A DNA stretch of 64,000 bases, from the NCBI RefSeq assembly GCF_035319885.1, contig NZ_CP141285.1, forward strand, positions 1,488,001 to 1,552,000, in the 5' to 3' direction. Positions 24,459 through 33,836 of this stretch are shown here, in pieces. A program made the translations under genes and the position numbers. Every line of letters begins with the position of its first letter. Position 1 is the first letter of the stretch. The stretch is from Altererythrobacter sp. H2 (GTDB taxonomy: Bacteria; Pseudomonadota; Alphaproteobacteria; Sphingomonadales; Sphingomonadaceae). The notes beneath the pieces were generated by a model. The model had not been told where the DNA came from. It did no database searches and saw only the letters and a list, made by a program, of their open reading frames with translations.

Positions 24459-27220
24459 GTTGGCTGCTCATCCTCCACCATCGGCGCGTCTGCCGTGCCA
24501 GAAGCACGGCTGGCGACACGTTGTAAAGCCTCCTCCAGTGTCACCCGCATGACGGGGGTGCCTTGAGGGAACGCAGAGAGCAGGCGGCTGGGGAAAGCAG
24601 AGGAAAGCATCACGAAGTGGCCGGCATCGTCCTTGCTGCGGATCAGGCGGCCGAACGCCTGCGCCAGCCGCGCCCGGATCAGGCGGTCGTCATAGGCCGA
24701 TCCGCCCCCGGCGGCGCGGCGGGCGCGGTGGAGAATGTCCGGGCGGGGCCAGGGCACCTGCTCCATCACCACGCAGCGCAGCGATTCGCCGGGCACGTCG
24801 ACGCCGTCGCGCAAGGCATCGGTGCCCAGCAGGCTGGCCTTGGGGTCGTCGCGGAACATGTCGACCAGGGTGCCGGTGTCAATCGGATCGACATGCTGGG
24901 CATAGAGCGGCAGCCCGACACGCGCCAGGCGGTCGGCGATGCGGCCATAGACCGCCCGCAGCCGCCGGATCGCGGTAAACAGGCCGAGCACACCGCCACC
25001 CGCCGCTTCGATCAGCCGGGCATAGGCCCCGGCCAGCGCGGCAAGATCCCCCCGCGGCACGTCAGTCACGATCAGGACTTGCGCGCGCGCGGCGTAGTCG
25101 AACGGGCTTTCCGCCTCCACCAGCGCCGGAACCAGGTCGATGTGCGGCGCGCCGGACCGGGCGATAGCGCTGTCCCAGTCGGCCCCGTCAGCGCCCCGGC
25201 CACACAAGGTCGCGCTGGTCATCATCACGCCATGCGCAGGTTCCAGCACGACCTTGGCAAAGGGCTGCATCGGATCGAGCCAGCGGCGGTGGATGCCGAT
25301 GTCGAATTCACGTGCCTCGCTGCGATCGACTGCCAGCCAGTCAACGAACTGCGGGTCGGCCGGGCCGCCCAGGCGGCCGAGCAGGGCCTCCCAGGCAGCC
25401 AGCAGGTCGACCCGCCAGGCGAGTGAATGGCGCGCGCCTTCGATCCGGGCGCGGCCTTGTGCATCAAGCCAGTCGGGCGCGTTCTCGACCACGGCCTCCA
25501 GCCGCAGGGCGAGCTTCATCAGCGGCTGGCGGATGCGGGCGAGGGCGGCCGAGCCGTCCTGCGCCTTCTCGACCAGGTCACCGGGCAGCCCGGCGGCTTC
25601 GGTCTCGATGCCGTAGCCCGCTTCCTGCCCGCCGCTTTCATCGCGCGCATAGGTGGTGGCGCGAACCGCGGCGAGCAGGCTTTCGAGCGGGCCGTGCGGC
25701 TCTCCATCGTGCAGCCGCTGGAGCCAGCCTTCGGCGGGCAGGGCATGGGCAGCCGTCACCGCCGCCTCGATCGCCTCACCGCCTGCGTCGTCATAACTGG
25801 CGACATCGGCAAGCCGGGCGGCCAGGCCGCGGCGGCGGCCCTTGGCCTTTTTCTCCGGCCCGATAATCCAGCGCCGCAGCTCGATCGCCTCCTGCCCGGT
25901 GAGGGCAGCGGCGAAAGTGGAATCGGCCGCCTCGAACACGTGATGGCCTTCGTCGAACACGATCCGGGTCGGGCGATTGACGGGATCGCGCGCGCGGGCG
26001 GCGTTGATCATCACCAGCGCGTGGTTGGCGATGACCAGGTCGGCCTGGGCCGAAGCGCGGCTGGCGCGCTCGATGAAGCATTTGCGATAATGCGGACAGC
26101 CGGCATAGACGCATTCGCCGCGCTGGTCGGTCAGCGCCGCGATCCCCCGCTTGCGGAACAGGGTGCCGAGCCAGCCGGGCAGGTCGCCCCCGATCATGTC
26201 GCCATCGCGCGAATAGGCCGCCCATCGGGCCACCAGATGGGCCAGCATGGCGGCGCGCCCGCCGAAGCCGCCTTGCAGGGCGTCTTCCAGGTTGAGCAGG
26301 CAGAGGTAGTTCTCGCGTCCCTTGCGCACCACCACCGGGCGCGAGCCATCGGGGCGGGCAGGGGGCCAGGCACGGGCGCTCTCGTCCTTCAGCTGGCGCT
26401 GGAGGTTCTTGGTGAAAGTCGAGACCCAGACCGTGCCGCCCGACGCTGCGGACCACAACGAGGCCGGGGCGAGGTAGCCGAGGGTCTTGCCGATCCCGGT
26501 CCCGGCCTGCGCCAGCAGCATGTGCGGCTGGCCGCGCTGGCGGCGGGGCGCGAACATTTGCCCGGCGGACCGGGCATAGAGCTGCTGCCCTTCGCGCCGT
26601 TCCGCCTCGCTGCCGGTGAGATGGTCGAGCTGCGCAGCAATGTCGGCTTCCGCCAGGACGACCTGGGCGGGCTGGGGCCGCTCGGGCGCATCTTCCCATT
26701 CGGGCAGGCGGCTGAACAGCCAGCGCTCAGGCTGCTCGGGGCGGCGAACATGGGGCAGCAGGATCTGTGCCCAGGGCCAGCGCAGGCGGGCCAGCGATTG
26801 CAGGGCGCTCCACGCGCCTTCGCGCTCAGCCCAGTCGTCGCTTCCGCACGTCTGCAGCAAGACGCCAGCGGCCTGTTGCAGCAACAGGGGCACGCCATCC
26901 TCACCCTGCGGCTGTTGCAGCCCGAGGGTATGGGCCAGACCTTTCGGCGTCGGCACGCAGAACCGTGCCGGATGGATGAAGGCAAACAGTTCGAGAATAT
27001 CGAGGCCTGACAGGTCAGGATAGCCCAGCCTGCTCGCCACCAGCGGCGCGTTGAGCATCAGCACCGGCGTATCGGCGGTGGCGGTAATCGCTTCTCCCTT
27101 GGAGCAACCCCGGGTCTGGCCGGCGGCATCGCGCAGCCAGGTGCCCGCGTGGGAAGCGTGCAGCGCGGGCAGGGCTGGCAGCGCGGACAGGGCGCGTGGA
27201 TCGGGCGGCTCGGCAGGCAT
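24455..27220 (-). CDS. DinG/XPD-family ATP-dependent DNA helicase with Fe-S cluster
   Basis: 921 residues, a superfamily 2 helicase. The first ~220 residues include LDILELFAFIHPARFCVPTPKGLA, reminiscent of the exonuclease-like domain of DinG relatives, but without clear DEDD nuclease residues. Walker A is LLAQAGTGIGKTLGYL near residue 245. Fe-S cysteines appear in NYLCLL and ECVYAGCPHYRKC. The DEAH box reads FDEGHHVFE near residue 420. Motif VI-like text YDDRLIRARLAQAFGRLIRS and the VFEA/GVDVPGESL region lie in the C-terminal third. Such enzymes unwind DNA 5'-3' and resolve R-loops or damaged forks. The stop overlaps the SixA-like start. Confidence 0.9.
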   Translation of the reverse strand: MPAEPPDPRALSALPALPALHASHAGTWLRDAAGQTRGCSKGEAITATADTPVLMLNAPLVASRLGYPDLSGLDILELFAFIHPARFCVPTPKGLAHTLGLQQPQGEDGVPLLLQQAAGVLLQTCGSDDWAEREGAWSALQSLARLRWPWAQILLPHVRRPEQPERWLFSRLPEWEDAPERPQPAQVVLAEADIAAQLDHLTGSEAERREGQQLYARSAGQMFAPRRQRGQPHMLLAQAGTGIGKTLGYLAPASLWSAASGGTVWVSTFTKNLQRQLKDESARAWPPARPDGSRPVVVRKGRENYLCLLNLEDALQGGFGGRAAMLAHLVARWAAYSRDGDMIGGDLPGWLGTLFRKRGIAALTDQRGECVYAGCPHYRKCFIERASRASAQADLVIANHALVMINAARARDPVNRPTRIVFDEGHHVFEAADSTFAAALTGQEAIELRRWIIGPEKKAKGRRRGLAARLADVASYDDAGGEAIEAAVTAAHALPAEGWLQRLHDGEPHGPLESLLAAVRATTYARDESGGQEAGYGIETEAAGLPGDLVEKAQDGSAALARIRQPLMKLALRLEAVVENAPDWLDAQGRARIEGARHSLAWRVDLLAAWEALLGRLGGPADPQFVDWLAVDRSEAREFDIGIHRRWLDPMQPFAKVVLEPAHGVMMTSATLCGRGADGADWDSAIARSGAPHIDLVPALVEAESPFDYAARAQVLIVTDVPRGDLAALAGAYARLIEAAGGGVLGLFTAIRRLRAVYGRIADRLARVGLPLYAQHVDPIDTGTLVDMFRDDPKASLLGTDALRDGVDVPGESLRCVVMEQVPWPRPDILHRARRAAGGGSAYDDRLIRARLAQAFGRLIRSKDDAGHFVMLSSAFPSRLLSAFPQGTPVMRVTLEEALQRVASRASGTADAPMVEDEQPT

Positions 27221-27267
27221 TGCGGAGTAACGGTTACCGGTCCGTCACCCGCTTGAACAGGGGGCGA

Positions 27268-29085
27268 TCAGACGAAGCTGACGATGGCGATGCAAGTGGC
27301 GATGCCAACCACGATGTTCATCGGGATGCCGATCTTGAGGAAGTCGGTGAACTTGTAGTTTGCCGCCCCGTAAACCAGCGTGTTGGTCTGATACCCGATC
27401 GGCGTGGCGAAGCTGGCGCTGGCGCCGAACATCACCGCCATGATCAGCTGGCGTTCGTCCAGCGGCACGGCATCAGCCAGGCCGATCACGATTGGCGTCA
27501 TGATCACCGCCACGGCGTTGTTGGTGACGGTCTCCGTCAGCGCGCTGGTGATGGCATAGACCGCAACCAGCAGCACCAGCGGCGAGGAGACGGACAGCAG
27601 CGGGCGAAGATGCTCCACGATCAGTTCCACTGTCCCGGCATTCTGCAAACCGATCCCGATCGCCAGCATTCCGAAGATCAGCACCAGGGTGTTGCCGTCA
27701 ATCGAGCGCCAGGCGTCCTCGGGCTCCATGCAGCGGGTCAGCAGCACCAGCGCCACGCCGCCCAGCGCGAGCGCCTCGATCGGATAGCCGAACAAGGCTG
27801 CGCCCATGACCACCAGCGCAAGCGTGGCGATTGCGATCGGGGCCTTGGTGCGGCGGAAGGCCCGCACCGGTGCCTCGGCCACGTCGGCCAGCCCGACATT
27901 GGCCTGGAGCGAGACAATCGCGTCATTGCCGGCGGCGATCAGCAGCCGGTCACCGGCGCGCACGCGGGCGTTGGCGAGGTCAGGCCCGGCAAGGTGCCGT
28001 GGCCGGGCGAGGCCCAGCACGCGGACCCGAAGCCGCGAAAGCAGCGGAATGTCGGCCAGCCGCCGCCCGACAATCGGGTGGGTGGAGGAGATCATCGCCT
28101 GGATAAGCCGCAGGTCTTTCGGCCGCTCCGCCCCGGCAGTGACCACGCCGCCGCCGACCCCGGTCAGGCCGACCCGGAAGTCGTGGGCTTCGGCGAGCGA
28201 GGCGAGCTCAGCCGGTGATGCCGAGACGATCAGCTGGTCGCCTGCCTCGAGAACGTGCTGCTCGATATCCTTGCGCGCAATCTCGCCGCCCCGGGAAACG
28301 CCGACCACCTTGACCCCCGGGCGCCTGACCAGCGAGGATTCGCCGATCTTCGCCCCGACCAGGTTGCTCTGTTCGACCAGCAGGAGAGAGGACAGGTAAC
28401 TGTCATTCTCACCCTGCTCGTCAATCGCGTGCTCCGGCCGGTCCGGCAGCAACCGGCGGCCGAACAGCAGCAACAGAGCGATCCCCGCCGCGCCGCTGAC
28501 CAGCCCGACAGCGGTCATCTCGAAAATGCCGAAGGGCTCCTCGCCCAGGCTTTGCGCCACGCCGTCAACCAGCAGGTTGGTCGACGTGCCGATCAGGGTA
28601 AGGGTGCCGCCGAGGATGGAGAGGTAGGAAACCGGGATCAGCAGCCGCGTTGGCGAAATCTTCAGCACCCGGGCCAGCCGCTTGACGATGGGGATCATCA
28701 CGATCACCACCGGCGTGTTGTTCATGAAGGCTGAGGCGGCAATCGTGCCAGCACCGATTTCGCCGACGGCCAGCCGCGGATGACGCAAGGTGCGGCGGAT
28801 CACCCAGCCGGACACTGCCTCCAGCGCCCCGGTGCGCAGCAGTGCGCCGCTCAGGATGAACATGGCGCCAATGGTGATCGGGGCAGGGTTGCTGAAGACC
28901 GAAAGCATGTCCTGGGGGCTGATGAAGCCCAGCACCAGCATGAGCACTGCGCCCGCACTGGCGATGACCACTGGCGGCAACCGTTCGAGCGCAAAGGCAA
29001 CCAGCAGGCCCACCAGCAGCAGCACGCCGAGGATCGCGCTGTTGGCGGTGAGGAACTGGGCAATGAACTCGGGCAAACGGGGCAT
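27268..29085 (-). CDS. SLC13/DASS-type anion permease with two RCK-C domains
   Basis: About 605 residues. An N-terminal set of hydrophobic helices (LLLVGLLVAFALERLPPVV onward) is followed by two cytosolic TrkA-C/RCK-C-like domains at about residues 220-380, and then a second half-membrane domain (about 400-605) with LILIFGMLAIGIGLQNAGTVELI and TNNAVAVIMTPIVIGLADA. This is the architecture of the SLC13 family with RCK-C inserts, often annotated as a sulfate, phosphate or dicarboxylate transporter. The substrate is not deducible. The start at 29085 (MPRLPEFIAQF) is preferred to 29307, which would run into the lysK promoter and its coding region. Confidence 0.86.
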   Translation of the reverse strand: MPRLPEFIAQFLTANSAILGVLLLVGLLVAFALERLPPVVIASAGAVLMLVLGFISPQDMLSVFSNPAPITIGAMFILSGALLRTGALEAVSGWVIRRTLRHPRLAVGEIGAGTIAASAFMNNTPVVIVMIPIVKRLARVLKISPTRLLIPVSYLSILGGTLTLIGTSTNLLVDGVAQSLGEEPFGIFEMTAVGLVSGAAGIALLLLFGRRLLPDRPEHAIDEQGENDSYLSSLLLVEQSNLVGAKIGESSLVRRPGVKVVGVSRGGEIARKDIEQHVLEAGDQLIVSASPAELASLAEAHDFRVGLTGVGGGVVTAGAERPKDLRLIQAMISSTHPIVGRRLADIPLLSRLRVRVLGLARPRHLAGPDLANARVRAGDRLLIAAGNDAIVSLQANVGLADVAEAPVRAFRRTKAPIAIATLALVVMGAALFGYPIEALALGGVALVLLTRCMEPEDAWRSIDGNTLVLIFGMLAIGIGLQNAGTVELIVEHLRPLLSVSSPLVLLVAVYAITSALTETVTNNAVAVIMTPIVIGLADAVPLDERQLIMAVMFGASASFATPIGYQTNTLVYGAANYKFTDFLKIGIPMNIVVGIATCIAIVSFV

Positions 29086-29230
29086 CCAGTGATTCGGCAG
29101 GAAGCTTTGGTTACAGGGTATTGTCGCTGGCAGGAAGGTTCGGGGGTGATGGTGGTTGGTCCGGCGCCGGCTGGCTGACTCAAATTCCGGCTTGCGCCGC
29201 CCGCGCATTGCCGCAAAGGCCCACTGCATC

Positions 29231-30859
29231 ATGACCATGGAAGACCTGATCGCCGCCGCCCGCGTGTCCAAGGCCTGGCCCTTCGAAGAAGCGCGCAAAC
29301 TGCTCAAGCGCTATCCTGACGGGAAGCCCGGCAATGTGCCGGTCCTGTTCGAGACCGGCTATGGCCCCAGTGGCCTGCCCCATATCGGCACTTTCCAGGA
29401 AGTGCTGCGCACCACGCTGGTCCGCCGCGCCTATGAGGCGATGATTGGCGCGCGGCCGGAAGATGGCAAGACCCGGCTGGTCGCCTTCAGTGACGACATG
29501 GACGGGCTGCGCAAGGTGCCCGACAATATCGCCAACAAGGCCGTGCTCGAGGCCAATCTCGGCAAGCCGCTGACCCGCATTCCCGATCCGTTCGGAACGC
29601 ACCGGAGCTTCGCCCACCATAACAACGCACGTCTGGTCGCCTTCCTTGACCAGTTCGGCTTCGAGTATGAATTCGTCTCCTCGAGCGACCAGTACAACTC
29701 GGGCGCATTCGATGATGCGCTGCGGCAGGTGCTGCGCCAGAACCAGGCAATCCTCGACATCATGCTCCCGACCTTGCGGGAGGAACGACGCAAGACCTAT
29801 TCGCCGGTGCTGCCGGTCAGCCCTTCGTCGGGTGTCGTGCTGCAAGTGCCGGTCGAAGTGGTCGATGCGGAGGCCGGGATCGTTCGTTTCACGGATGCAG
29901 ACGGCACCGTGGTCGAGCAATCCGCGCTCGGCGGCATGTCGAAGCTGCAATGGAAAGTCGACTGGGCCATGCGCTGGTATGCGCTGGGCGTGGATTACGA
30001 GATGTGCGGCAAGGATCTGACCGACAGCGTCACCCAATCGGGCCGGATCGTGCAGGCTCTGGGCGGCCGCAAGCCCGAAGGGCTGATCTATGAGCTGTTT
30101 CTCGATGCCAACGGCGAAAAGATATCCAAGTCCAAGGGCAACGGCCTGACGATCGAGCAATGGCTGACCTATGGCTCGCAGGAGAGCCTGGGTTTCTACA
30201 TTTTCCCCAATCCCAAGAGCGCCAAGCAGCTGCACGCGGGCGTGATCCCGCGCGCAGTCGATGATTACTGGCAGTTCCGCGCTGCCTTGCCGACGCAGGC
30301 GCTGGACAAGCAGCTGGGGAACCCCGCCTGGCACCTGCTGCGCGCCAATGGCGGGTTCGATGCTGCAGAAGCGCCGGGTGCAGGGGAACAGCTTCCGGTG
30401 ACCTACGGGCTGCTGCTGAACCTGGTGGGCGTGCTGGGAGCAGATGCGAGCCGGGAACAGGTCTGGTCGTACCTCGGCAACTATATCCCGGATGCCGACC
30501 CGGCCAGGCATCCGGAGCTCGATGTCCTGGTGGGCACGGCGCTGGCTTACAACCGCGATTTCGTAGCGCCAACGCTGTCAAAGCGCGCGCCTGCTGCCAA
30601 TGAAGCCGCCGCGCTCTCGGCGCTCGATCAATGGCTGGCGTCCGCATCGCCCGATACCTCGGCCGAAGACCTGCAGACCCAGGTCTACGAAATCGGCAAG
30701 CGCGAGGAGTTCGGGTTCGAAAATCTGCGTGACTGGTTCAAGGCGCTGTATCAGACCTTGCTCGGCAGCGACCAGGGGCCGCGCATGGGCAGCTTCATCG
30801 CGCTTTATGGTATCGCCAACAGCCGCAAGCTCATTGCCGAGGCGCTGGCGCGGGCATGA
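29231..30859 (+). CDS. lysK: Lysyl-tRNA synthetase, class I
   Basis: 542 residues of the archaeal-type class I LysRS, which charges tRNA-Lys. The HIGH-type signature appears as PSGLPHIGTFQE near residue 45. The KMSKS-type signature is GEKISKSKGNGLTIEQW near residue 298. Other landmarks are DDMDGLRKVPDN and WAMRWYALGVDYEMCGKDL. No class II lysS motifs occur here. The class I enzyme is normal in alphaproteobacteria but not in most bacteria. The start was placed at the ATG at 29231, with an alternative at 29237. The downstream DUF1003 gene overlaps by 4 bp. Confidence 0.95.
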   Translation: MTMEDLIAAARVSKAWPFEEARKLLKRYPDGKPGNVPVLFETGYGPSGLPHIGTFQEVLRTTLVRRAYEAMIGARPEDGKTRLVAFSDDMDGLRKVPDNIANKAVLEANLGKPLTRIPDPFGTHRSFAHHNNARLVAFLDQFGFEYEFVSSSDQYNSGAFDDALRQVLRQNQAILDIMLPTLREERRKTYSPVLPVSPSSGVVLQVPVEVVDAEAGIVRFTDADGTVVEQSALGGMSKLQWKVDWAMRWYALGVDYEMCGKDLTDSVTQSGRIVQALGGRKPEGLIYELFLDANGEKISKSKGNGLTIEQWLTYGSQESLGFYIFPNPKSAKQLHAGVIPRAVDDYWQFRAALPTQALDKQLGNPAWHLLRANGGFDAAEAPGAGEQLPVTYGLLLNLVGVLGADASREQVWSYLGNYIPDADPARHPELDVLVGTALAYNRDFVAPTLSKRAPAANEAAALSALDQWLASASPDTSAEDLQTQVYEIGKREEFGFENLRDWFKALYQTLLGSDQGPRMGSFIALYGIANSRKLIAEALARA

Positions 30860-31383
30860 ACGCAGCCAATCCCCACGAGCTTGCCCGGCTGCTGCTCGAA
30901 CGCGAGTTTGACGAGCTGGGGCCGGACGAACAGAAGGTGCTCGAACGGGTGGCAAGCGGGCGCCTGGCAGGGCTCGATGCCAGCGAACTGGCTGACCGGA
31001 GCAGCACTTTCGGCCAGCGCCTGGCAGACCGGGTGGCGGCAGTGGGCGGCAGTTGGGCCTTCATTGCCGTCTTTGCAGCGGTGCTGGTGCTCTGGGTCGT
31101 GCTCAACAGCGGGTTGCTCCCGCTGATCGGGATCGCACCGTTTGACCGGTACCCGTATATCTTCCTCAACCTGATGCTGTCGATGCTGGCTGCGGTCCAG
31201 GCACCCATCATCATGATGAGCCAGAACCGGCAGGCCACCAAGGACCGCATCGCTGCCCGGCATGACTACGAGGTCAACCTGCGCGCCCAGCTGGAAATCG
31301 TGCGCCTGTCCCACAAGACCGACAAGGTTCTTCGCCAGCTTGCCTCGCTGGAGGCGAAGCTCGAACGCAGACCACCGGCCTGA
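30856..31383 (+). CDS. DUF1003 membrane protein
   Basis: 175 residues of the DUF1003 family. The N-terminal 50 residues are charged (RLLLEREFDELGPDEQKVLERV). Two transmembrane segments follow (WAFIAVFAAVLVLWVVL near residue 72 and IFLNLMLSMLAAVQAPIIMM near residue 98), then NRQATKDRIAARHDYEVNLRAQLEI, the hallmark of the family. The C-terminus is a predicted coiled coil. The function is unknown. Its start overlaps the lysK stop (ATGA), implying coupled translation. Confidence 0.9.
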   Translation: MNAANPHELARLLLEREFDELGPDEQKVLERVASGRLAGLDASELADRSSTFGQRLADRVAAVGGSWAFIAVFAAVLVLWVVLNSGLLPLIGIAPFDRYPYIFLNLMLSMLAAVQAPIIMMSQNRQATKDRIAARHDYEVNLRAQLEIVRLSHKTDKVLRQLASLEAKLERRPPA

Positions 31384-31386
31384 CGC

Positions 31387-32055
31387 TCAGCCCCACTTGC
31401 GGGTGCGGTACCACTTGGTGATGACATACTTGGTCCCGGCCTCGACCGGGGTTCCGGCATGGAGTGTCCCTTCATTGGGCGAGCCGTCCGGCAGGGCGTT
31501 GTTCCACACCAGCAGCACGCCCTGCCGGGGCTGGATCTTGATTCCCACGTTGACGAAATGCGTCTCGCCACCCTGTTCCACATCGTTGAGGAACACCATT
31601 CCGGTCCAGCTGCGCTGGCCGCCGCGCCTGCGCTCGATCTGCCAGTACTTCTCGGTGGTGTAGAACCAGTCGTTGTGCGGCTTGAACTGCTGACCCGGCA
31701 TGTAGCGCTGGCCCTGGACCGCTTCGCCCACTTCCGCCGGCAGCCCGAGCAGATCGTCAATCCGGCGCGAGATCCCGGCCACGAAGGGATCGCCCGGGTC
31801 CAGGTTGCCGGAATATGAGGTGCGGAAACCCGCCGCATAGTCCATGTCGTAAAGCGGGCTTGGCTCGGCGACGGCATCGATCATGGCGATCAGGCGGTTG
31901 CATTCGTCCGGCGAGAGGAAGTCACCGATGGCGAACAGTTCGGCCACATCGCTTTCGATCCGGTAGACCTGCTCGTCGGCTTGCAGGCGGGTGCGGACGC
32001 GCTCTCCCACCCGCGCGAGTGCCGCCTTGTCCGGAATCGGTTCGATCTTTGCCAT
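31387..32055 (-). CDS. 2OG-Fe(II) oxygenase, prolyl 4-hydroxylase-like
   Basis: 222 residues of the double-stranded beta-helix P4H family, which hydroxylates substrates using Fe(II), oxygen and 2-oxoglutarate. The iron-binding HxD is in FKPHNDWF near residue 130, and the distal His in GTLHAGTPVEAGTKYVITKW, where Lys would bind the 2-oxoglutarate carboxylate. An N-terminal linker with VAELFAIGDFLSPDECNRLI leads into the core. Free-standing bacterial P4Hs may modify small peptides, elongation factor or other proteins; the target here is unknown. The ATG at 32055 is selected because the longer frame upstream crosses the promoter of the divergent cytochrome b561 gene. Confidence 0.88.
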   Translation of the reverse strand: MAKIEPIPDKAALARVGERVRTRLQADEQVYRIESDVAELFAIGDFLSPDECNRLIAMIDAVAEPSPLYDMDYAAGFRTSYSGNLDPGDPFVAGISRRIDDLLGLPAEVGEAVQGQRYMPGQQFKPHNDWFYTTEKYWQIERRRGGQRSWTGMVFLNDVEQGGETHFVNVGIKIQPRQGVLLVWNNALPDGSPNEGTLHAGTPVEAGTKYVITKWYRTRKWG

Positions 32056-32155
32056 GCCCCGGCATCTAGCATCCCCGGATTGCCCGGCAAGATGGGTGTT
32101 GCGGCCTGTCCTGCCGGTGCTAGACTTTCGCCGAGGACAATCGGGGAGCAAGTAC

Positions 32156-32713
32156 ATGGCACGGTCGACTGAGACACGATATTCCGGCGTGGCGATGAGC
32201 CTGCACTGGTTCATCACCATCGCGGTCATCGCCAACTGGCGCATTGCCGAGGCGGCCGAACATGCCGCCAACCAGGAAGCGCGCAGCGCGGTGATGGGCA
32301 ATCACTTCGCGCTGGGCGTGCTGATCTTCCTCGCGATCGTCTTCCGTTTTGCCTGGCGGGCGGGCAAGGGCGTGCCGCCGCCGCAATCCGGCCATGCCCC
32401 GTGGGAGCGGGTGCTGGCCAGAACCGTCCACTACCTGTTCTACATCCTCCTGATGGTCATGCCGCTGGCCGGATGGCTGGCGATGTCCAAGTATGGCTCC
32501 CCCATCAACGTGTGGGGCATCGTCGAGATACCGCCGCTGCCGGTCGCCGCCGATCCGGACGGGGCGAAGGCGATCTTCGAGCAGCATGCCACCGCCGGTA
32601 CCGTGCTGCTGGGCCTGATCGTGGTTCACGTACTCGGCACGCTCAAGCACACGCTGATCGACAAAGACGGCAACCTGTTCCGGATGCTGCCCTTCGGCAC
32701 GCCGCGCCCCTGA
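32156..32713 (+). CDS. Cytochrome b561
   Basis: 185 residues with four transmembrane helices and the four haem-ligand histidines expected of the family: MSLHWFIT near residue 16, GNHFALGVL near residue 49, TVHYLFY near residue 90, and VVHVLGTLKH near residue 160. Bacterial b561 proteins move electrons between quinol pools and periplasmic acceptors or oxidants such as superoxide. A GGGGAG ribosome-binding site sits 7 nt before the ATG at 32156. It stands alone on its strand, 100 bp from the divergent 2OG oxygenase and about 100 bp before bamD. Confidence 0.9.
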   Translation: MARSTETRYSGVAMSLHWFITIAVIANWRIAEAAEHAANQEARSAVMGNHFALGVLIFLAIVFRFAWRAGKGVPPPQSGHAPWERVLARTVHYLFYILLMVMPLAGWLAMSKYGSPINVWGIVEIPPLPVAADPDGAKAIFEQHATAGTVLLGLIVVHVLGTLKHTLIDKDGNLFRMLPFGTPRP

Positions 32714-32815
32714 GTGCAGCCCTGAAGGAGGCATGGCGGCACCCGCGCCGCCATTCCCCGGCAAGCTGCTGTCTTTCACTTGGCGTTCAGCAGGGGGGCG
32801 GTTATACGCCCTCCC

Positions 32816-33616
32816 ATGAGCACCCGCATTGCCCCCCGATCCGTCATGCTTGCCGCCCTGGCAGGCGTGACCGTCCTCACCTCCGCCTGTGCCGGCCGCA
32901 GCGACGGTGGCCCGGAAGACACCGCCTATGTCGCGCGTGATGTGGAGACGCTCTACGCCGAGGCGAAGAGCCGGCTTGACCGCGGCAATGCCACCTTCGC
33001 CGCCGCCCTGTTTGACGAGGTTGAGCGGCAGCACCCCTATTCGCCCTGGGCCCGCCGCGCGCAGCTGATGAGCGCGTTCAGCTACTACGTGGCGCAGGAC
33101 TACAACAAGGCGATTGCCAGCTCGCAGCGGTTCCTCTCGATCCACCCGGGCAACAAGGACGCGCCATACGCCTACTACCTGATCGCGCTCAGCTACTACG
33201 AGCAGATCAGCGACATTCACCGGGACCAGAAAATCACCGAACAGGCCCGCACGTCCCTGCGCGAGGTGGAGCGCCGCTTCCCGCAGAGCCAGTATGCCTC
33301 TGACGCGCGCATCAAGCTGGACCTGGTCAACGATCACCTCGCCGGCAAGGAGATGGAGATCGGCCGTCACTATGCCCGTTCCGGCCAGTGGCTGGCTGCC
33401 CAGCTGCGCTTCCAGAACGTGGTCGAGCAGTACCAGACCACCAGCCACGCGCCCGAAGCGCTCTACCGGCTGACCGAGAGCAACCTGGCGCTCGGCGTGC
33501 CGCAGGAAGCGGTCAAGTACGCCGCAGTGCTTGGCGCCAACTACCCCGGCAACGAGTGGTACGAGAAGGCGTTCAAGCTGGTCGAACGCCACGCCCCCGG
33601 TGTGACCGCCAGCTGA
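32816..33616 (+). CDS. bamD: Outer membrane assembly lipoprotein BamD
   Basis: 266 residues. A lipoprotein signal peptide ends in LTSAC, lipidated at Cys near residue 25. The mature part is a TPR superhelix: AEAKSRLDRGNATFAAALFDEVERQHPYSPW, QLMSAFSYYVAQDYNKAIASSQRFL and APYAYYLIALSYYEQISDIHRDQ are diagnostic of BamD/ComL. It is the essential lipoprotein of the Bam complex, bridging BamA and BamC/E. The ATG at 32816 is preceded by a normal spacing of purines. A candidate terminator hairpin lies about 155 bp downstream. Confidence 0.95.
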   Translation: MSTRIAPRSVMLAALAGVTVLTSACAGRSDGGPEDTAYVARDVETLYAEAKSRLDRGNATFAAALFDEVERQHPYSPWARRAQLMSAFSYYVAQDYNKAIASSQRFLSIHPGNKDAPYAYYLIALSYYEQISDIHRDQKITEQARTSLREVERRFPQSQYASDARIKLDLVNDHLAGKEMEIGRHYARSGQWLAAQLRFQNVVEQYQTTSHAPEALYRLTESNLALGVPQEAVKYAAVLGANYPGNEWYEKAFKLVERHAPGVTAS

Positions 33617-33661
33617 GCGGCACCGGGCCGCCCGCCGCGGCTCGCTGGTTCCTGATCGCTG

Positions 33662-33690
33662 CGGGATTGCCCGCTTCGGGATTGCCCGCT
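33662..33690. repeat. Two 14-bp tandem copies CGGGATTGCCCGCT
   Basis: Perfect copies at 33662-33675 and 33677-33690, separated by one base, about 45 bp after bamD. Each copy contains a CGGG/CCCG dyad and may form a small hairpin. It falls in a gene-free stretch of about 540 bp. Confidence 0.8.
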
Positions 33691-33770
33691 GCAGGGTTCG
33701 CCGAGGGCAAGCCCCGAGACATGGACCACTTGTTACACAGTCCTGGAGCAAAAAAGTCCGCCCGGCGCGC

Positions 33771-33791
33771 GCCCGCGCTTTGGGCGTTTTT
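33771..33791 (+). terminator. Candidate intrinsic terminator downstream of bamD
   Basis: GCCC at 33771-33774 pairs with GGGC at 33782-33785, with a GCGCTTT loop, and is followed by G then TTTTT. The stem is short, but the T-run is clear. It is the first such structure after bamD on the plus strand. Pairing may extend with flanking G/C bases. Confidence 0.5.
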
Positions 33792-33836
33792 AGCGCACCA
33801 GCGAAGCGGGAGAGGGGCGGGCGGAACCGGGCCATG

